Below are positions 17,635-26,682 of a stretch of 64,000 bases of DNA, one piece after another (positions within the stretch are counted from its first letter, which is position 1; each line of letters begins with the position of its first letter). The stretch comes from Bernardetiaceae bacterium (GTDB lineage Bacteria; Bacteroidota; Bacteroidia; Cytophagales; Bernardetiaceae). The notes beneath the pieces are model-generated. The model had not been told where the DNA came from. It worked only from the letters and a program-made list of their open reading frames with translations, and ran no database searches. The position numbers and the translations under genes were made by a program. The DNA lies in the NCBI GenBank assembly GCA_020832465.1, contig JAFIER010000046.1, forward strand, positions 1-64,000. The letters run 5' to 3'.

Positions 17635-18909
17635 ATGCTCAGACGCATATTCAATTGGACGGCACTCTCGAGCATGATAGCTGTATTTACTGTTATATGG
17701 CTTATCAAAACCTTAGCTATCAATCTTGACTTTTTGAATATTATCGAAGAAGTTTTTCAAGATTTTAAAGTAACGGATTTATATTTTTCTCACATCAGAG
17801 ACAATGATGCTATAGAGAAAGATGACCGCATTGTTATAGTCAATATCGGTGAGGGTAGTAATGTAAGAGGTGATATTGCCATGCAAGTAGCACTGATTAA
17901 CGAGGGGCAGCCACGTGCTATCGGAATTGATGTACTCTTGGCAGCGCCAAAAGAAGAGATGACGGATAATATATTGGCAGAGAGCTTTGCACAAACAAAA
18001 AATCTAATCCTTGCCACAAAGCTACTTCTTGATTCTATTAAGCAGAGCAATGATAGCCTGATATGGCAAAGTGCATTGTGCCCAATCCCTGCTTTTGCTA
18101 AATCGGGTTACCTCGCTTACGTGAATTTGGTTACAGAAGACGATACCAAAGTTTTTGAAACTTCGCGCCTTATTGCAAGGCAAGAATATGTATTGGATTC
18201 GTTGATGCTGAGTTTCCCCGCTGCGCTGGCTGCTTCCTACGACTCGGCAGCAGTAAAGACTTTTTTAGATAGACAGTTGCACCGCGACCCCTTTCCTTTT
18301 AATCTTTTGCCGTTAGCAAGCCGTCAAAATCAGCTTGAGATGATTCGTTATACGCGCAATACAGATAAATATACAGTATTAGACCCAGAGTATTTTTATA
18401 GTGACGACTTTGACCCTTCTATTTTTAAAGATAAAATCGTGCTTTTAGGATTTATGGGGCATACCTATAAAGAACTCACGGGCGAAGACCGTTATTATAC
18501 ACCTATGAACGAACGTCCTATCGGACGAACCGAAGCAGATATGTACGGGGTTGTTATTCATGCAAATGTAATTTCTATGATTTTGGATAATGATTATATA
18601 GCCCCTTCTCCCAATGGTTTTTCTTGGATTATGGCAATTATCTTTGGTTATTTTAATGCAGCTCTGTTTTGTAACTGGTATTTTAGTCCAAGACTTGGCT
18701 CTTGGTACGATTTTATCAGCAAATCTTTTCAAGTCGTGGAAGTTTTGGTGTTGGCAGCTATAGGGCTTTGGGCTTTGGCTGTATATGGTGTAGTTCTTGA
18801 TTTTAGCATTGCTATGGTTGTAATTTTATTTTCAAGCGATGTACTTGAAATTTATTTAGCCTTGCTTTCGCGCTGGGTAAAATCGGCTTCGAAGCCATTT
18901 TATTCTTAA
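17635..18909 (+). CDS. CHASE2-domain membrane protein without output domain (first of pair)
   Basis: The 424-residue protein has one N-terminal TM helix (about residues 14-33), a CHASE2-type extracytoplasmic sensor region (about 34-315), and three C-terminal hydrophobic helices. CHASE2 hallmarks include DDRIVIVNIGEG, PRAIGIDVLLAAP and FKDKIVLLGFMG, followed by RYYTPMNERPIGRTEADMYG. CHASE2 proteins usually end in a kinase, cyclase or GGDEF domain; this one stops after the TM bundle (ends KSASKPFYS). It must therefore signal through a partner or have another role. The next gene is a paralogue of the same layout, 93 bases downstream, followed by a secreted FecR-like protein. Confidence 0.85.
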   Translation: MLRRIFNWTALSSMIAVFTVIWLIKTLAINLDFLNIIEEVFQDFKVTDLYFSHIRDNDAIEKDDRIVIVNIGEGSNVRGDIAMQVALINEGQPRAIGIDVLLAAPKEEMTDNILAESFAQTKNLILATKLLLDSIKQSNDSLIWQSALCPIPAFAKSGYLAYVNLVTEDDTKVFETSRLIARQEYVLDSLMLSFPAALAASYDSAAVKTFLDRQLHRDPFPFNLLPLASRQNQLEMIRYTRNTDKYTVLDPEYFYSDDFDPSIFKDKIVLLGFMGHTYKELTGEDRYYTPMNERPIGRTEADMYGVVIHANVISMILDNDYIAPSPNGFSWIMAIIFGYFNAALFCNWYFSPRLGSWYDFISKSFQVVEVLVLAAIGLWALAVYGVVLDFSIAMVVILFSSDVLEIYLALLSRWVKSASKPFYS

Positions 18910-19002
18910 AAATGCAAAGTAAGGAAGTGAAATTATCCACACTTACATAAGTAAAAAGTGTTTATTATTGGAATAATCTATCAAATGTAAGATATAACGA
19001 TT

Positions 19003-20217
19003 ATGTGGCGAAAAATTTTTAATTGGACAGTACTCTCCGGCACGCTATTCTTAATAGCGATTATATGGCTTTTGCAGATTATCACAACAAATTTGAGCTT
19101 TTTGGACGTGGTAGAGGAGGTATTATTAGATTTTCAGATTTCTGATATTTACTACTCTAAAATTAGAGATAATGCAGCCCTTGCACCCGATGATAGAATT
19201 GTAATTATCAATGTTGGTGAGAATTTCCCAGCCCACATGGCTGCACTTGCCACTTTAGAGTTGCTCAATGAAGCCTCGCCCAAAGTTATTGGTTTGAACT
19301 TAGATATTGCCAAGCCCGCGCCAGATGAGATGATAGATTCGCTACTGCGTCTTAATATTCAAAAAGCCTCTAATTTAGTGTTGAGCACTGATATTGAAAC
19401 TATTAAAAATACGAATCCAACGCAGAAAGCCACAGCACTACACTATTATAAAGACGACGCTTTTATAGGATTTAAGGATTTAGGAAGCAATGTCAAACGC
19501 AACGGATTCGAGACTTCTCGATTTTTCTCCCCTTTTATACCCATAGAAGATACGCTTATCCATAGCTTTGCTTTACAAATCACTGCTTTGTACGACAGAG
19601 AAGCAGCGCAGAATCTAAAAAAACGACATGATACCCAACAACAATCAGCTGAATTGATTAATTATCGTGGAAATTGGGACAAATTTACAGTAGTAGATTT
19701 AGATGATATGTTTCAGGATTTTGACCCAGATTTAGTGCGCAACAAAATTGTGCTTATCGGTACTATGGGGGAAAGTTTTATAGACCAAACAGGAAGCGAT
19801 AGATATTATACACCTCTTAACGATAGCCCTATAGGCAGGAATAATCCTGATATGTACGGCATAGTAGTACAAGCTAATATTATATCTATGATATTGGGTA
19901 GCAATTACTTGATAAAGGTTCCAAGCTATTTTAGCATCATTATAGCTATTTTCTTTGCTTATTTTAATGCGGCTATCTTTGCTAATTGGTATTTCAGTAG
20001 TGGGTACGGCACTTGGTATGATGTCATCACCAAAGTTTTTCAACTCATTGAGATTATCATCTTAGTATTTTTGTTATTACAAGCCTTAGAAAACTTTAAT
20101 TTGCAAATAGACTTGACTTTTGCAATTGTAGTTATTGCACTATCTGGAGATTTGTTAGAGATGTACTTTTCCTTACTCTCCAATACCGTAGAAAAATCTT
20201 CAAAATATTTTCAATAA
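19003..20217 (+). CDS. CHASE2-domain membrane protein without output domain (second of pair)
   Basis: This 404-residue paralogue of the preceding gene shares RKIFNWTVLSG at the start, PDDRIVIINVGEN, VRNKIVLIGTMGES and DRYYTPLNDSPIGRNNPDMYG, and has the same layout of one N-terminal and three C-terminal TM segments. The two sensor regions differ strongly between the shared motifs, so the duplication is old and ligands may differ. It also ends without an output domain. Two similar but diverged subunits encoded side by side suggest a heteromer; this is inference. A 204-base spacer separates it from the secreted FecR-like/TPR protein, and no terminator hairpin was seen there. Confidence 0.85.
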   Translation: MWRKIFNWTVLSGTLFLIAIIWLLQIITTNLSFLDVVEEVLLDFQISDIYYSKIRDNAALAPDDRIVIINVGENFPAHMAALATLELLNEASPKVIGLNLDIAKPAPDEMIDSLLRLNIQKASNLVLSTDIETIKNTNPTQKATALHYYKDDAFIGFKDLGSNVKRNGFETSRFFSPFIPIEDTLIHSFALQITALYDREAAQNLKKRHDTQQQSAELINYRGNWDKFTVVDLDDMFQDFDPDLVRNKIVLIGTMGESFIDQTGSDRYYTPLNDSPIGRNNPDMYGIVVQANIISMILGSNYLIKVPSYFSIIIAIFFAYFNAAIFANWYFSSGYGTWYDVITKVFQLIEIIILVFLLLQALENFNLQIDLTFAIVVIALSGDLLEMYFSLLSNTVEKSSKYFQ

Positions 20218-20421
20218 CATCAAAATACTTGTAACTTTAGTTCGAGTTATTACGTTTCATAAGCATAACAAAGTCGATAAGTTTACATTAGTAACAAAAT
20301 GTAATTTAACCCACTTATTCAGCCTCGCTCGTAAAAGCTTTACGATTACAGTAATTTTAATATCTGTTTTTTATTTTTAAGCATTCGTAATTATTTTATC
20401 AAACTCAAATCATATTGTATA

Positions 20422-21393
20422 ATGCAAACCAAACAAATTTTATTGAGCGTGCTATTCTTATTCTTAGCCGCAACCGTATCAGCGCAAGATTACGCTTTTC
20501 GCGTCCTTGCAAGTAAAGGTAGTAATAGCGCAAGCGAAGCTGCACTCCGCACGGGTAGTAAAATCGCTGCCGATGCTACTATAGAAGTTGCCGAAGGTGG
20601 ATACCTCGGACTCGTTCATGCCAATGGTAAAACCCTTGAAATCAAAGAAAAAGGTACGTACAAAGTAGCTGATTTGCAGAAAAAAGTAGGCGTAGAGGAC
20701 AAAGGACTTAGCTCTCGCTATGCTGCTTATGTATCTTCTGAAGTTATCAAAAGCGATAATGAAGGTGTAAGTGCTGAAAATCGCCATAAGCACATGGGCA
20801 AAACAGGAGCAGTAGTGCGCGCAACTGGTGAGAACGCTATCATGGGTGTCTATGAAAAAACCGAAACTCTTGTGGGCGAAAAGGTTACTATTAACTGGTT
20901 TCTCTACGAAGATATAGCCAAAGTAGAAGAAACTGAAGTAGATAACTACCGAGTTGTTATCAACGACCTCTTTGGTAATGTGCTTGTAAACAAAGAAGTA
21001 AAAAGCACAAACTATAAGCTCGATTTTGCAAGCCCTGAAATGAAAGGTAATACTGCTGTTGTGTACCGTGTATATGCTGTAAAAGAGGGCAAAGAAGTAT
21101 TTGCTTCAGACGAAAAAAGCATTAAAAGAGCAAGTAGAAGAGACATTGAAAAGTATAGCAACGAAGCAAGTGAGTTAGCTGATGCTAATACAGCACTTGG
21201 TCAAATCATACGTGCACAGTATTTTGAAGAAAAAGGATTCTATGCTGATGCTATGCAAGCCTACGAAACGGCTATTGATATGGCGCCTGGCGTAGAGGCT
21301 TACGAAGAACTCTATAACAATTTCCTCACTCGCAATTTGATGAGCAAAGATGCTATTATTGAGGAGATTCAGCGTACATCTTCAAAAGACTAA
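20422..21393 (+). CDS. Secreted FecR-like protein with C-terminal TPR-like segment
   Basis: The 323-residue product has a clear signal peptide (ending VSAQ, residue 21). Residues about 24-75 (LRTGSKIAADATIEVAEGGY, then LVHANGKTLEIKEKGTYK) resemble the FecR-like beta domain. The middle region (about 140-230) has TVNWF-like and YRVYAVKEGKEVF segments typical of a beta-sandwich. The last 70 residues contain a TPR-like helix pair (AQYFEEKGFYADAMQAYETA). FecR-domain proteins are known neighbours of CHASE2 genes in other bacteria, which supports grouping it with the two genes upstream. It would lie in the periplasm, where the CHASE2 sensor regions are. A strong terminator follows, so the cluster ends here. 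Confidence 0.72.
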   Translation: MQTKQILLSVLFLFLAATVSAQDYAFRVLASKGSNSASEAALRTGSKIAADATIEVAEGGYLGLVHANGKTLEIKEKGTYKVADLQKKVGVEDKGLSSRYAAYVSSEVIKSDNEGVSAENRHKHMGKTGAVVRATGENAIMGVYEKTETLVGEKVTINWFLYEDIAKVEETEVDNYRVVINDLFGNVLVNKEVKSTNYKLDFASPEMKGNTAVVYRVYAVKEGKEVFASDEKSIKRASRRDIEKYSNEASELADANTALGQIIRAQYFEEKGFYADAMQAYETAIDMAPGVEAYEELYNNFLTRNLMSKDAIIEEIQRTSSKD

Positions 21394-21442
21394 GAAGCAA
21401 CGCTAAAATAAATCATAGCTATATGATGGCTAAATTAAAGAG

Positions 21443-21477
21443 ACCTTGCAGAATTTTATAATTTTGCAAGGTTTTTT
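21443..21477 (+). terminator. Terminator after the CHASE2/FecR-like cluster
   Basis: ACCTTGCAGAATT pairs with AATTTTGCAAGGT (one G-T pair) and is followed by TTTTTT. It separates the cluster from mlaE. Confidence 0.85.
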
Positions 21478-21550
21478 GATGCTTTTCTAATAAAAACATG
21501 CTATTTTGCGACTGCTGAAATACAAAAATTTGTGCTACTAAATCGTTAAT

Positions 21551-22279
21551 ATGAAAAGTATTGGTAAGTTTGTCCTATTTATTGGTAAGATGTTCAGACA
21601 GTTTGAGTCGCCTCGTGTATATTTGCGACTTTTTATTGATGAGTGCATGCTTATTGGTATAGATTCTGTTTATCTTGTTGTCATTATCTCCTCATTTATT
21701 GGCGCGGTTACTGCTGTTCAGACGGCCTTCAACTTAGTCAGCCCGCTTATTCCTCTCTACCTTATCGGTACGATTGTTAGGGATATGACTATTTTAGAAC
21801 TTGCACCGACCATTACAGCCTTAGTTTTTGCTGGTAAAGTCGGCTCAAGTATCGCTGGTGGCTTAGGAACGATGCGCATCACCGAGCAGGTAGATGCCTT
21901 AGAAGTTATGGGAATCAATTCTGTTTCTTATTTGGTGTTGCCCAAAGTGCTCGCCGCACTTTTTACTTATCCTATGCTTGTTATATTGGCTGCATTTTTA
22001 TCAATTACGGGTGGCTATCTTGCCGGTACATTAGCAGGCTTGCTCACACCAGAGGAGTATGTATATGGTATTCGTATAGATTTCATACAGTTTAATGTGA
22101 GTTTTATGCTTATTAAAGCATTGGTATTTGCCATTTTAGTAACTACAATTTCTGCTTATAAAGGGTATTACACACGTGGAGGTGCACTTGAAGTTGGGCG
22201 TGCAAGTACGCAAGCTGTTACAAATAGCTGTATTGCTATTTTACTTGCTGATTATCTTTTAGCACAGCTTTTAGTATAA
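21551..22279 (+). CDS. mlaE: MlaE-type ABC permease for lipid transport
   Basis: The 242-residue membrane protein belongs to the MlaE/YrbE permease family, which works with an MlaF-type ATPase and an MCE (MlaD) protein to move phospholipids between membranes. It shows the family hallmarks SSFIGAVTAVQTAFNL, LAPTITALVFAGKVGSSIAG and LGTMRITEQVDALEVMGINSVSYLVLPKVLA, and five to six hydrophobic segments. The ATPase gene starts 129 bases downstream in the same direction. No MCE-domain gene follows in the window, so that partner is encoded elsewhere. ATG at 21551 gives the typical amphipathic N-terminus before the first conserved helix. Confidence 0.93.
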   Translation: MKSIGKFVLFIGKMFRQFESPRVYLRLFIDECMLIGIDSVYLVVIISSFIGAVTAVQTAFNLVSPLIPLYLIGTIVRDMTILELAPTITALVFAGKVGSSIAGGLGTMRITEQVDALEVMGINSVSYLVLPKVLAALFTYPMLVILAAFLSITGGYLAGTLAGLLTPEEYVYGIRIDFIQFNVSFMLIKALVFAILVTTISAYKGYYTRGGALEVGRASTQAVTNSCIAILLADYLLAQLLV

Positions 22280-22408
22280 CAAACAGGCAACCCATAAAAA
22301 GCGATTAAAATACCTGCTTACCTTCTATAAAGGCGGTAGGTGTGCAGTTACAAACAAAATAACATGGCTTTGAGCCATAATCAGAGTTATCTAATACATC
22401 TTAATATT

Positions 22409-23161
22409 ATGAGTATTCGTGCAGTCAATATCAAAAAATCCTTCGGAGATATCGAAGTACTAAAAGGCGTAAGTGCTGATTTTGTCGCAGGGCAAACGAA
22501 TCTTATTATTGGCTCAAGTGGTACGGGAAAAAGTGTTTTTCTCAAGTGCATTGTTGGGCTTTTTCCTATCAATGAAGGTGAAATTTTTTATGGAAAGCGA
22601 AATTTTCATCAAGTATCCCTCGACGAACAGAAAAAAATTCGTACAGAAATCGGTATGCTTTTTCAAGGAGGTGCACTCTTCGATTCAAAAACCGTCTTTG
22701 AAAATACAGCATTCCCTCTCATTATGCGTGCTAAAATGAGTAAATCTGAAATGGAAGACCGCGTTATGTTTTGTCTTAAAAGAGTAGGACTCGAAAAAGC
22801 AGCGCACAAAATGCCATCTGAAATTAGTGGGGGAATGAAAAAAAGAGTAGGTATCGCACGTGCTATCGTTATGCAACCTGATTTTCTCTTTTGCGACGAA
22901 CCCAACTCTGGACTCGACCCACAAACCGCCATTATGATTGATGAGCTTATAAGGGATATTACACACGAAAATAACATGACTACCGTCATCGTTACCCACG
23001 ACATGAACTCCGTCATGACCATCGGCGAGCACGTTATTTTTCTCGCCGATGGATATAAAGTATGGGAAGGGCAGCAGAAAGATATTCTCGATACTGATGT
23101 AAAAAAACTTAACGATTTTGTCTTTACAGGCGTAGCTATGCAAAAATACAAAAACGGTTAA
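22409..23161 (+). CDS. mlaF: MlaF-type ABC ATPase
   Basis: The 250-residue ATPase pairs with the MlaE permease upstream. Walker A is GSSGTGKSVF (near residue 37), the Q-loop follows in GMLFQGGALFDS, the ABC signature is SGGMKKRVGIARAI, Walker B is FLFCDEPNSGLDP, and the H-loop is VIVTHDMNS. The GALFDS sequence is characteristic of the MlaF subfamily. Earlier in-frame starts (22340 and 22364) add unconserved residues, so ATG at 22409 is chosen. Its stop codon overlaps that of the convergent lipoprotein gene by four bases (TTAA). Confidence 0.94.
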   Translation: MSIRAVNIKKSFGDIEVLKGVSADFVAGQTNLIIGSSGTGKSVFLKCIVGLFPINEGEIFYGKRNFHQVSLDEQKKIRTEIGMLFQGGALFDSKTVFENTAFPLIMRAKMSKSEMEDRVMFCLKRVGLEKAAHKMPSEISGGMKKRVGIARAIVMQPDFLFCDEPNSGLDPQTAIMIDELIRDITHENNMTTVIVTHDMNSVMTIGEHVIFLADGYKVWEGQQKDILDTDVKKLNDFVFTGVAMQKYKNG

Positions 23162-23676
23162 TCCGCAGGTTCAAGAATGCTTGTGATGTAATAAACTTTG
23201 CCACTTGGAGATTTTGCCTCCGTGCTATATATAAACTGCTCCTCGTCTAATCGCCTTACGATAATTTTGGGTGGAGTTATGCCTTCCTCTTCCATATTAG
23301 GCACTTCCATAATCAAGCGATTAGGTTCTTTTGCATGCCAACGCCAAAAAGCATCGCCATCTTGCGCACCAACGATAGAAACACTGTTGTCGGATTTGAA
23401 TTCAAAAGAGTTGCGTGTATAAGCCTTTTCACGGCCCAGAAGAATGCGATCGCGCATCTGCTCACGCTCACCCGCAGCGTATCTTTCAAGTATCAAATCC
23501 ATATTTCCATGGTCGTCTATCTTGCGCAAATTCCATTTGCCCACAAGTAAATCCTTACTTACTACGCCATTATAATCCTCTGGTTTGCTATTGCGATCGC
23601 AAGCCTGCATCAAAAACATGGTGAAGATTAGCCCTATAAGTAGGCTATGTACATACCGAAATTTAATTCTTGTCAT
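23158..23676 (-). CDS. Lipocalin-like hypothetical lipoprotein
   Basis: The 172-residue product has a lipoprotein signal peptide (hydrophobic core LLIGLIFTMFLM, then QAC at about residue 26). The mature part begins near LLVGKWNLRKIDDHG, which resembles the lipocalin-like domain of many small Bacteroidetes lipoproteins, followed by predicted beta strands (NSFEFKSDNSVSIVG, RLIMEVPNM, KIIVRRLDEEQFIYS). The match is by pattern only. It lies convergent to mlaF and shares its TTAA stop, so neither gene has space for a separate terminator between them. Confidence 0.72.
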   Translation of the reverse strand: MTRIKFRYVHSLLIGLIFTMFLMQACDRNSKPEDYNGVVSKDLLVGKWNLRKIDDHGNMDLILERYAAGEREQMRDRILLGREKAYTRNSFEFKSDNSVSIVGAQDGDAFWRWHAKEPNRLIMEVPNMEEEGITPPKIIVRRLDEEQFIYSTEAKSPSGKVYYITSILEPAD

Positions 23677-23818
23677 AACAATCCTTTTAATCTTAGGTTT
23701 TAATTACTATATTTGAATACTGCTACAAAGATACAGCATCAAAAATACATCTAAAAACACACAGCAAATTTTAAGATAAAATAAATCCACTAATTCACAC
23801 ATAAAAATATATTTTGAG

Positions 23819-24448
23819 ATGAATATTGCCGATTTACGTGCCGAGTATGCACTTAATTCCTTAGATGAAAGTGATGTAATGCCTGATCCCATAGCCCAAT
23901 TTAAAAAATGGTTTGCAGAAGCCCTACGTGCGGAAATCCCAGAGCCAAATGCCTTGCATTTAGCCACTGTTACCCCAAATGGAAAACCCGCAGGACGTAT
24001 CGTATTGCTCAAAGAGCTCGATAGCGGATTTGTTTTTTATACCAATTATGAAAGCCGAAAAGCACAAGAATTAGCTCAAAATCCAAGCGCTGCCCTTACT
24101 TTTTTATGGCTCGAGCTCGAACGGCAAGTCAGAGTAGAAGGAAGAATAGAGAAAGTAAGTGCACAAGAGTCTGATGAATATTTCAAATCCAGACCCTTGG
24201 CCAGTCAAATCGGGGCAATAGCCTCTCCACAAAGTCAAGTTATCCCCAATAGAGATTATTTAGAAAAAGCGCAGCAAGCATGGCAAGCCAAAGCCGGTGA
24301 ACCAATTAAAAGACCTGAAAACTGGGGTGGTTTTAGGCTTATACCTAACTATATAGAATTTTGGCAAGGTAGAAAGAGTAGATTGCACGACCGTATAGCC
24401 TATACTGACGAAGGTAAACAATGGAAAATACAAAGACTTGCACCCTGA
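23819..24448 (+). CDS. pdxH: Pyridoxamine 5'-phosphate oxidase
   Basis: PdxH uses FMN and oxygen to convert pyridoxine or pyridoxamine 5'-phosphate to PLP, the cofactor for HisC and LysA encoded in this window. The 209-residue protein has the family opening ([18 protein letters not shown], then [10 protein letters not shown]), the FMN-binding segment [24 protein letters not shown], the [12 protein letters not shown] strand and the C-terminal signature [12 protein letters not shown]. Length and order are normal. It is divergent from the lipoprotein gene on its left and is followed by a 448-base repeat-rich spacer. Confidence 0.96.
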   Translation: MNIADLRAEYALNSLDESDVMPDPIAQFKKWFAEALRAEIPEPNALHLATVTPNGKPAGRIVLLKELDSGFVFYTNYESRKAQELAQNPSAALTFLWLELERQVRVEGRIEKVSAQESDEYFKSRPLASQIGAIASPQSQVIPNRDYLEKAQQAWQAKAGEPIKRPENWGGFRLIPNYIEFWQGRKSRLHDRIAYTDEGKQWKIQRLAP

Positions 24449-24483
24449 AAAACTATGCCAGGACGCTAACTTGATTAAATGAA

Positions 24484-24603
24484 CAGGGGTACGTCAAGTT
24501 AGTCAATCGATTTAGATAATTTCAGCCTTCACAGTTTTTAAAGCTGTAGCCCGAAGCTCCAGCTTCGAAAGTGGCTTATAACGAAGCTGGAGCTTCGTAC
24601 TAC
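24484..24603 (+). repeat. Family C repeat, copy C1
   Basis: GGGTACGTCAAGTTAGTCAA, a segment ending CAGCCTTCACAGTTTTTAAA, then CCCGAAGCTCCAGCTTCG and a second GAAGCTGGAGCTTCG. The first two segments match 39286-39373 read on the other strand. The spacer 24449-24896 is fully accounted for by C1, A5 and B2. Confidence 0.65.
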
Positions 24604-24613
24604 AGGCCTTAAA

Positions 24614-24731
24614 GATATTAGATGTCAAATTTTCAGAAATAACATTTCTGTCAGAAATGTTATTTCTAAGCCCATTTTTCCATAGCGTGGGGTTTGCAAA
24701 CCCCACGCTATGGAAAAATGTACAGTAGTGG
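24614..24731 (+). repeat. Family A element, copy A5, with a 48-bp perfect palindrome
   Basis: Diverged left end (GATATTAGATGTCA), hairpin 1 (AGAAATAACATTTCTG with mate), then a perfect palindrome at 24673-24720 centred on GGGGTTTGCAAACCCC with outer arms CATTTTTCCATAGCG. The right end is degenerate (GTACAGTAGTGG). No clear duplication is seen. Confidence 0.7.
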
Positions 24732-24750
24732 CTTTTCATATAAACTATAT

Positions 24751-24841
24751 GGTAGTGTATAACAAGTAATGCTTAGAACTAACAGTTCTTTGAGAACTGT
24801 TAGTTTTGAAAGACTTTGAGCATTACATCTTTAAGACTACC
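24751..24841 (+). mobile_element. Family B MITE, copy B2 (91 bp, 8-bp direct repeats)
   Basis: Identical over 91 bases to 6978-7068. It is flanked by AACTATAT at 24743-24750 and 24842-24849. Sequence identity of the two copies implies recent movement. Confidence 0.87.
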
Positions 24842-24896
24842 AACTATATTAGTAGAAGCACTTAACTCTAAATGATTTGTGTGCAGGTTCATCAAT

Positions 24897-26531
24897 TCAT
24901 AACGTCAAGAAAACTTGTTTTTTGCGTTCATAGATTTTGGGTAAAGTAATGCGAAACTCACTGCCTATGTCCGGGCTGCTACTCACCTCGATAGTGCCAT
25001 TGTGTTTTTGTATAATACCGTAAGCAATCGAGAGACCCAGACCAGAGCCTTTGTCTTTTTCAGTTTCTTGCTGGCTAAAAAAAGGCTCAAATACCTTTTC
25101 TAAAACATCTGCCGTCATGCCTTTGCCATTATCTTTGATCAAAATTTCTATTTCATTGCTCATATTGCGAGTTTGAATCAGTATCTCGCCCTTATCCTTG
25201 ATGGCTTTGATAGAGTTATTTAGAATATTGACAAACACTTGATTAAGCTCGCCAGGATTACACTCAATTTTGGGTATATGATGATCATATTTTCGTTTGA
25301 TATAAATGCGGTGTTTAGTCTCTGGTGTGAGCAAAACAAGTGTAGCATCTAAGCCTTCGTGGATATTGACAAACTTTTGATGACTCTCATCAAGACGCGA
25401 AAAATGACGTAATCCTTTGATAAGTTCAATAATCCGTAAAGCACCTTTACATATATCTTCGTTGAGGTCTTTTATATCTTGCTCGAGATGCTCAAAATCA
25501 ATCTCTTCTTTATAGGCTTGGATTTCTGCTATATCTTCCGCTTCCAATACATAGGCTATGTTTTCATATTTTTCTAACAACTGAAAAACTTCACGTACAC
25601 GCTCGCTCAAAGCCCCACTTCCTGCATAGACAAAGTTAATCGGGTTATTTATCTCGTGTGCAATCCCAGCCGTAAGCTGTCCGAGAGAAGCCATTTTTTC
25701 GGATTGAATAAGCTTGACCTGTGCTGATTTAAGCTCTTTGAGTGCTATATCGAGTTGCTTACGACTCTCTTTTTCGCTTTTGAGCGAAGCCTCCGTCCGT
25801 TGCTGCGAACGTTTGAGCTTTTCATAAGAATGTGATAGCTCCTCTTGCTTCTTGGCAAGAGCTTGATTCGCTACTTCACTCTGTTCGAGTAGCATACTGA
25901 CCTCCTCCTCCGAGCGCAAATTTGCACGTTGCAAAAGCCAAAAACCATAACTGAGCATAAAACAAGCACCAATCGTAACAATATTTACTATAGAGGTATA
26001 GCCTGAAAAATGAAGCACGGCCACCTCTACACCTATACCCAAATACGTATGCAAAGGGTCAAAAAGAATTAAGCAGGCAAAATTAGCACCAATACCCAAA
26101 AATAAATGCCAGCGATTTTGTACATCTAAAATCGTAACAGGGAGAACCAAAAGACCCAGCAGGGCAATACGAGGTAGAAAATAATGCACTATCTCACGCT
26201 GCTCATAAATCAAAGTTTTAGAATAAGCCAAAGTCAATAATACCAAAAAAGGGGCAACTATACATACTGATATGCGAGAAAAATTGACAAACCCCGCTAA
26301 GTTCAATAGCAAAACAACCAAAAAATAAATCATGCCCAATCCAAAAAGGAATGCTGTTACATAAGCCTCTAATGCAAGCACAAAGAGCAGTATGACCGCT
26401 ATAGCTAAAAATACGAAGATAATACTGATTTGATTCGTAAGCAAAATGTACTTCCGCAAGCGTCTATCTGTATCAGCAGTGATACCTAAATGCGTAACAT
26501 AATCCCAAAAATCTAAAAGCTCTTGTTTCAT
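24897..26531 (-). CDS. Membrane sensor histidine kinase
   Basis: The 544-residue protein has six predicted TM segments (about residues 34-200), a coiled coil (about 205-275), then a HisKA-type dimerisation domain with the phospho-accepting His292 in QLTAGIAHEINNPINF. The ATPase domain follows with N-box-like VFVNILNNSIKAIKD, G1 IKDNGKGMTADV and G2 KGSGLGLSIAYGII. The HEINNP H-box is typical of the group of kinases that often have no adjacent regulator. No response regulator gene lies next to it, so it is an orphan here. The membrane region resembles a multi-helix sensor without a large periplasmic domain; the signal is unknown. Confidence 0.93.
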   Translation of the reverse strand: MKQELLDFWDYVTHLGITADTDRRLRKYILLTNQISIIFVFLAIAVILLFVLALEAYVTAFLFGLGMIYFLVVLLLNLAGFVNFSRISVCIVAPFLVLLTLAYSKTLIYEQREIVHYFLPRIALLGLLVLPVTILDVQNRWHLFLGIGANFACLILFDPLHTYLGIGVEVAVLHFSGYTSIVNIVTIGACFMLSYGFWLLQRANLRSEEEVSMLLEQSEVANQALAKKQEELSHSYEKLKRSQQRTEASLKSEKESRKQLDIALKELKSAQVKLIQSEKMASLGQLTAGIAHEINNPINFVYAGSGALSERVREVFQLLEKYENIAYVLEAEDIAEIQAYKEEIDFEHLEQDIKDLNEDICKGALRIIELIKGLRHFSRLDESHQKFVNIHEGLDATLVLLTPETKHRIYIKRKYDHHIPKIECNPGELNQVFVNILNNSIKAIKDKGEILIQTRNMSNEIEILIKDNGKGMTADVLEKVFEPFFSQQETEKDKGSGLGLSIAYGIIQKHNGTIEVSSSPDIGSEFRITLPKIYERKKQVFLTL

Positions 26532-26682
26532 AAATACTGTTTATTGGAATAAAATCATTTTGAGAGTACAAAATACAATTTTTTATTCAATTAAAACGAA
26601 TAATTCTACGTTTTTTTTGCTTTAATTTTGGAATATCTAAAAAATGTCATAATATCTATATCTATGAGCAGCAAGATTTGTT

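Noticed and set aside
22663-23151. Long antisense frames over mlaF
   Set aside because: mlaF has all ABC motifs in order; antisense frames are codon-bias shadows.
24512-24739. 75-codon open frame on the minus strand
   Set aside because: Lies wholly within repeats C1 and A5, so the reading frame is a product of the repeats.
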